DNA from: Planococcus citri
Lineage: Eukaryota > Arthropoda > Insecta > Hemiptera > Pseudococcidae
Assembly (NCBI RefSeq): GCF_950023065.1
Contig: NC_088678.1
Span: 22,372,580 to 22,436,579, forward strand
Reading direction: 5' to 3'
DNA: 64,000 nucleotides
Shown piece by piece: positions 63,141 to 64,000 of the stretch. The translations under genes and the position numbers were made by a program. A model generated the notes under the pieces. That model made no database searches. It saw only the letters and a program-made list of their open reading frames with translations, and was not told the DNA's origin. Within the stretch, counting starts at the first letter, position 1. Each line of letters opens with the position of its first letter.

Positions 63141-64000
63141 ATCAAATGCAACATTTTTCAATTATTATATGCTTCGCAAATTTACCCCTTCAGTTTTAAC
63201 GTTGGCAAATCAATTTACAGATGTGTAGTTTGAGTTGCTGTATTGCCAGGCAAATTATTCAGAAGCAGAACACACGGTATGTAAATTTCAAGTCTTGAGA
63301 TGATTTTTGTGATTTCTATTCAAATCTTGCTTCAAAAACCCAACAAGTCTTTGTAAAGTTGAGGGCCAATCTTGAACAAATCAAGTATTCCTAAAAAAAA
63401 ATTTCTCCCAGAATTCCAATTAGGTACAAAAAAAAATGATAAAACTCACAAAACAACGTTTAAAATTCGCTGAAAAATACTTCCTATCAACGCGATCGTT
63501 CATACAGCCCCCTCCCCCCTCCCCTCCAAAAACGACACTGAATTGTATATAAATTTAAAAGCGATGTCTTTCAGTTTTAAAAAAAAATCCAAAGTAGATT
63601 ATAAAAAGAACTGTAAAATATTTATGTTTTTACGAGATTAGAAGTGATTACTCGAACGTATAGGATATTCGGTTTAAAGTGTAAACTCTTGCTCATTAAT
63701 ATCATTAATACGACGTGTCTATTGTGTATTCTACATGTATCTATATCCGTGTATGGTAAACGACGAATTTTACTGTAATACCTACCTATAATAATTTAAG
63801 CGAAATTATAACGTAATTAAATACTTAAAACCGAAGGCAACAAAAAAAAAATCACTGCCATTCACGGAAGTATGACGTGTGCCGAATGCAGTTATACATT
63901 TTTCATAATTCGCGAAATCTCCAACGGTTATTATATGTTCTTCAACGTAAAAATAATATTTTTTATCATGAAAAAAAAAAAACCTGTATCATATTTTCTT
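63141..64000. other. Right-end intergenic DNA
   Basis: Unique AT-rich DNA, CpG-bearing after 63640, with a C-rich tract at 63508-63526 and A runs. No gene was recognised. Confidence 0.4.

Overview
The window is AT-rich animal nuclear DNA. Its genes are split into many short exons with GT-AG introns, and the introns are full of LINE fragments and DNA-transposon remnants. The protein sequences look insect. The abundance of (ACCT)n/(TAGG)n tracts and the repeat style would suit a sternorrhynchan hemipteran such as a mealybug or scale insect, but that is an inference.

Two protein-coding genes are supported, arranged head to head. (1) A DGAT2/MOGAT-family acyltransferase runs on the minus strand from an ATG at 4100 to 67 and continues off the left edge. 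Five coding exons join in phase to give 298 codons. (2) A class I facilitated glucose transporter (Glut1/SLC2A type) runs on the plus strand from 10506 to 59131. Fourteen coding exons join in phase. The transporter core lies in exon 2 (22760-22855) and exons 3-10 (34817-37542). An N-terminal coiled-coil exon lies about 12 kb upstream. The 3' end offers two alternative C-termini: a short one ending at 38650, and a long proline-rich one ending at 59131 with a class I PDZ-type tail. About 6.4 kb of non-coding DNA separates the two start codons and should hold both promoters.

Most of the rest is intronic or intergenic repeat. Intron 1 (10839-22759) holds a foldback element (17868-20516) split by a solo LTR (18239-19320). 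Intron 2 (22856-34816) holds a 5'-truncated RTE-like LINE (24930-28095) split by a 2.2-kb TIR element, which itself holds two further TIR elements carrying tRNA-like sequences, and a large 29-bp minisatellite (32771-34012). The introns before the long C-terminal exons hold GATC-rich satellite blocks, LINE reverse-transcriptase fragments, a nested 2.45-kb element with a hAT-like MITE that has a perfect 8-bp target duplication, and an I-clade LINE that received a Tc1-like element, then a TTAA-flanked element, then a foldback. Downstream of the Glut1 polyadenylation signal is a 2.1-kb foldback element (59901-62001) and another GATC-rich block.

I see no rRNA, no convincing functional tRNA, no CRISPR array and no bacterial or viral gene cluster. 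The most unusual feature is the density of nested inverted-repeat elements, many with readable target-site duplications, together with the alternative Glut1 tails. All splice sites, duplications and families were read by eye from the sequence and recalled family motifs. No search or computation was run.
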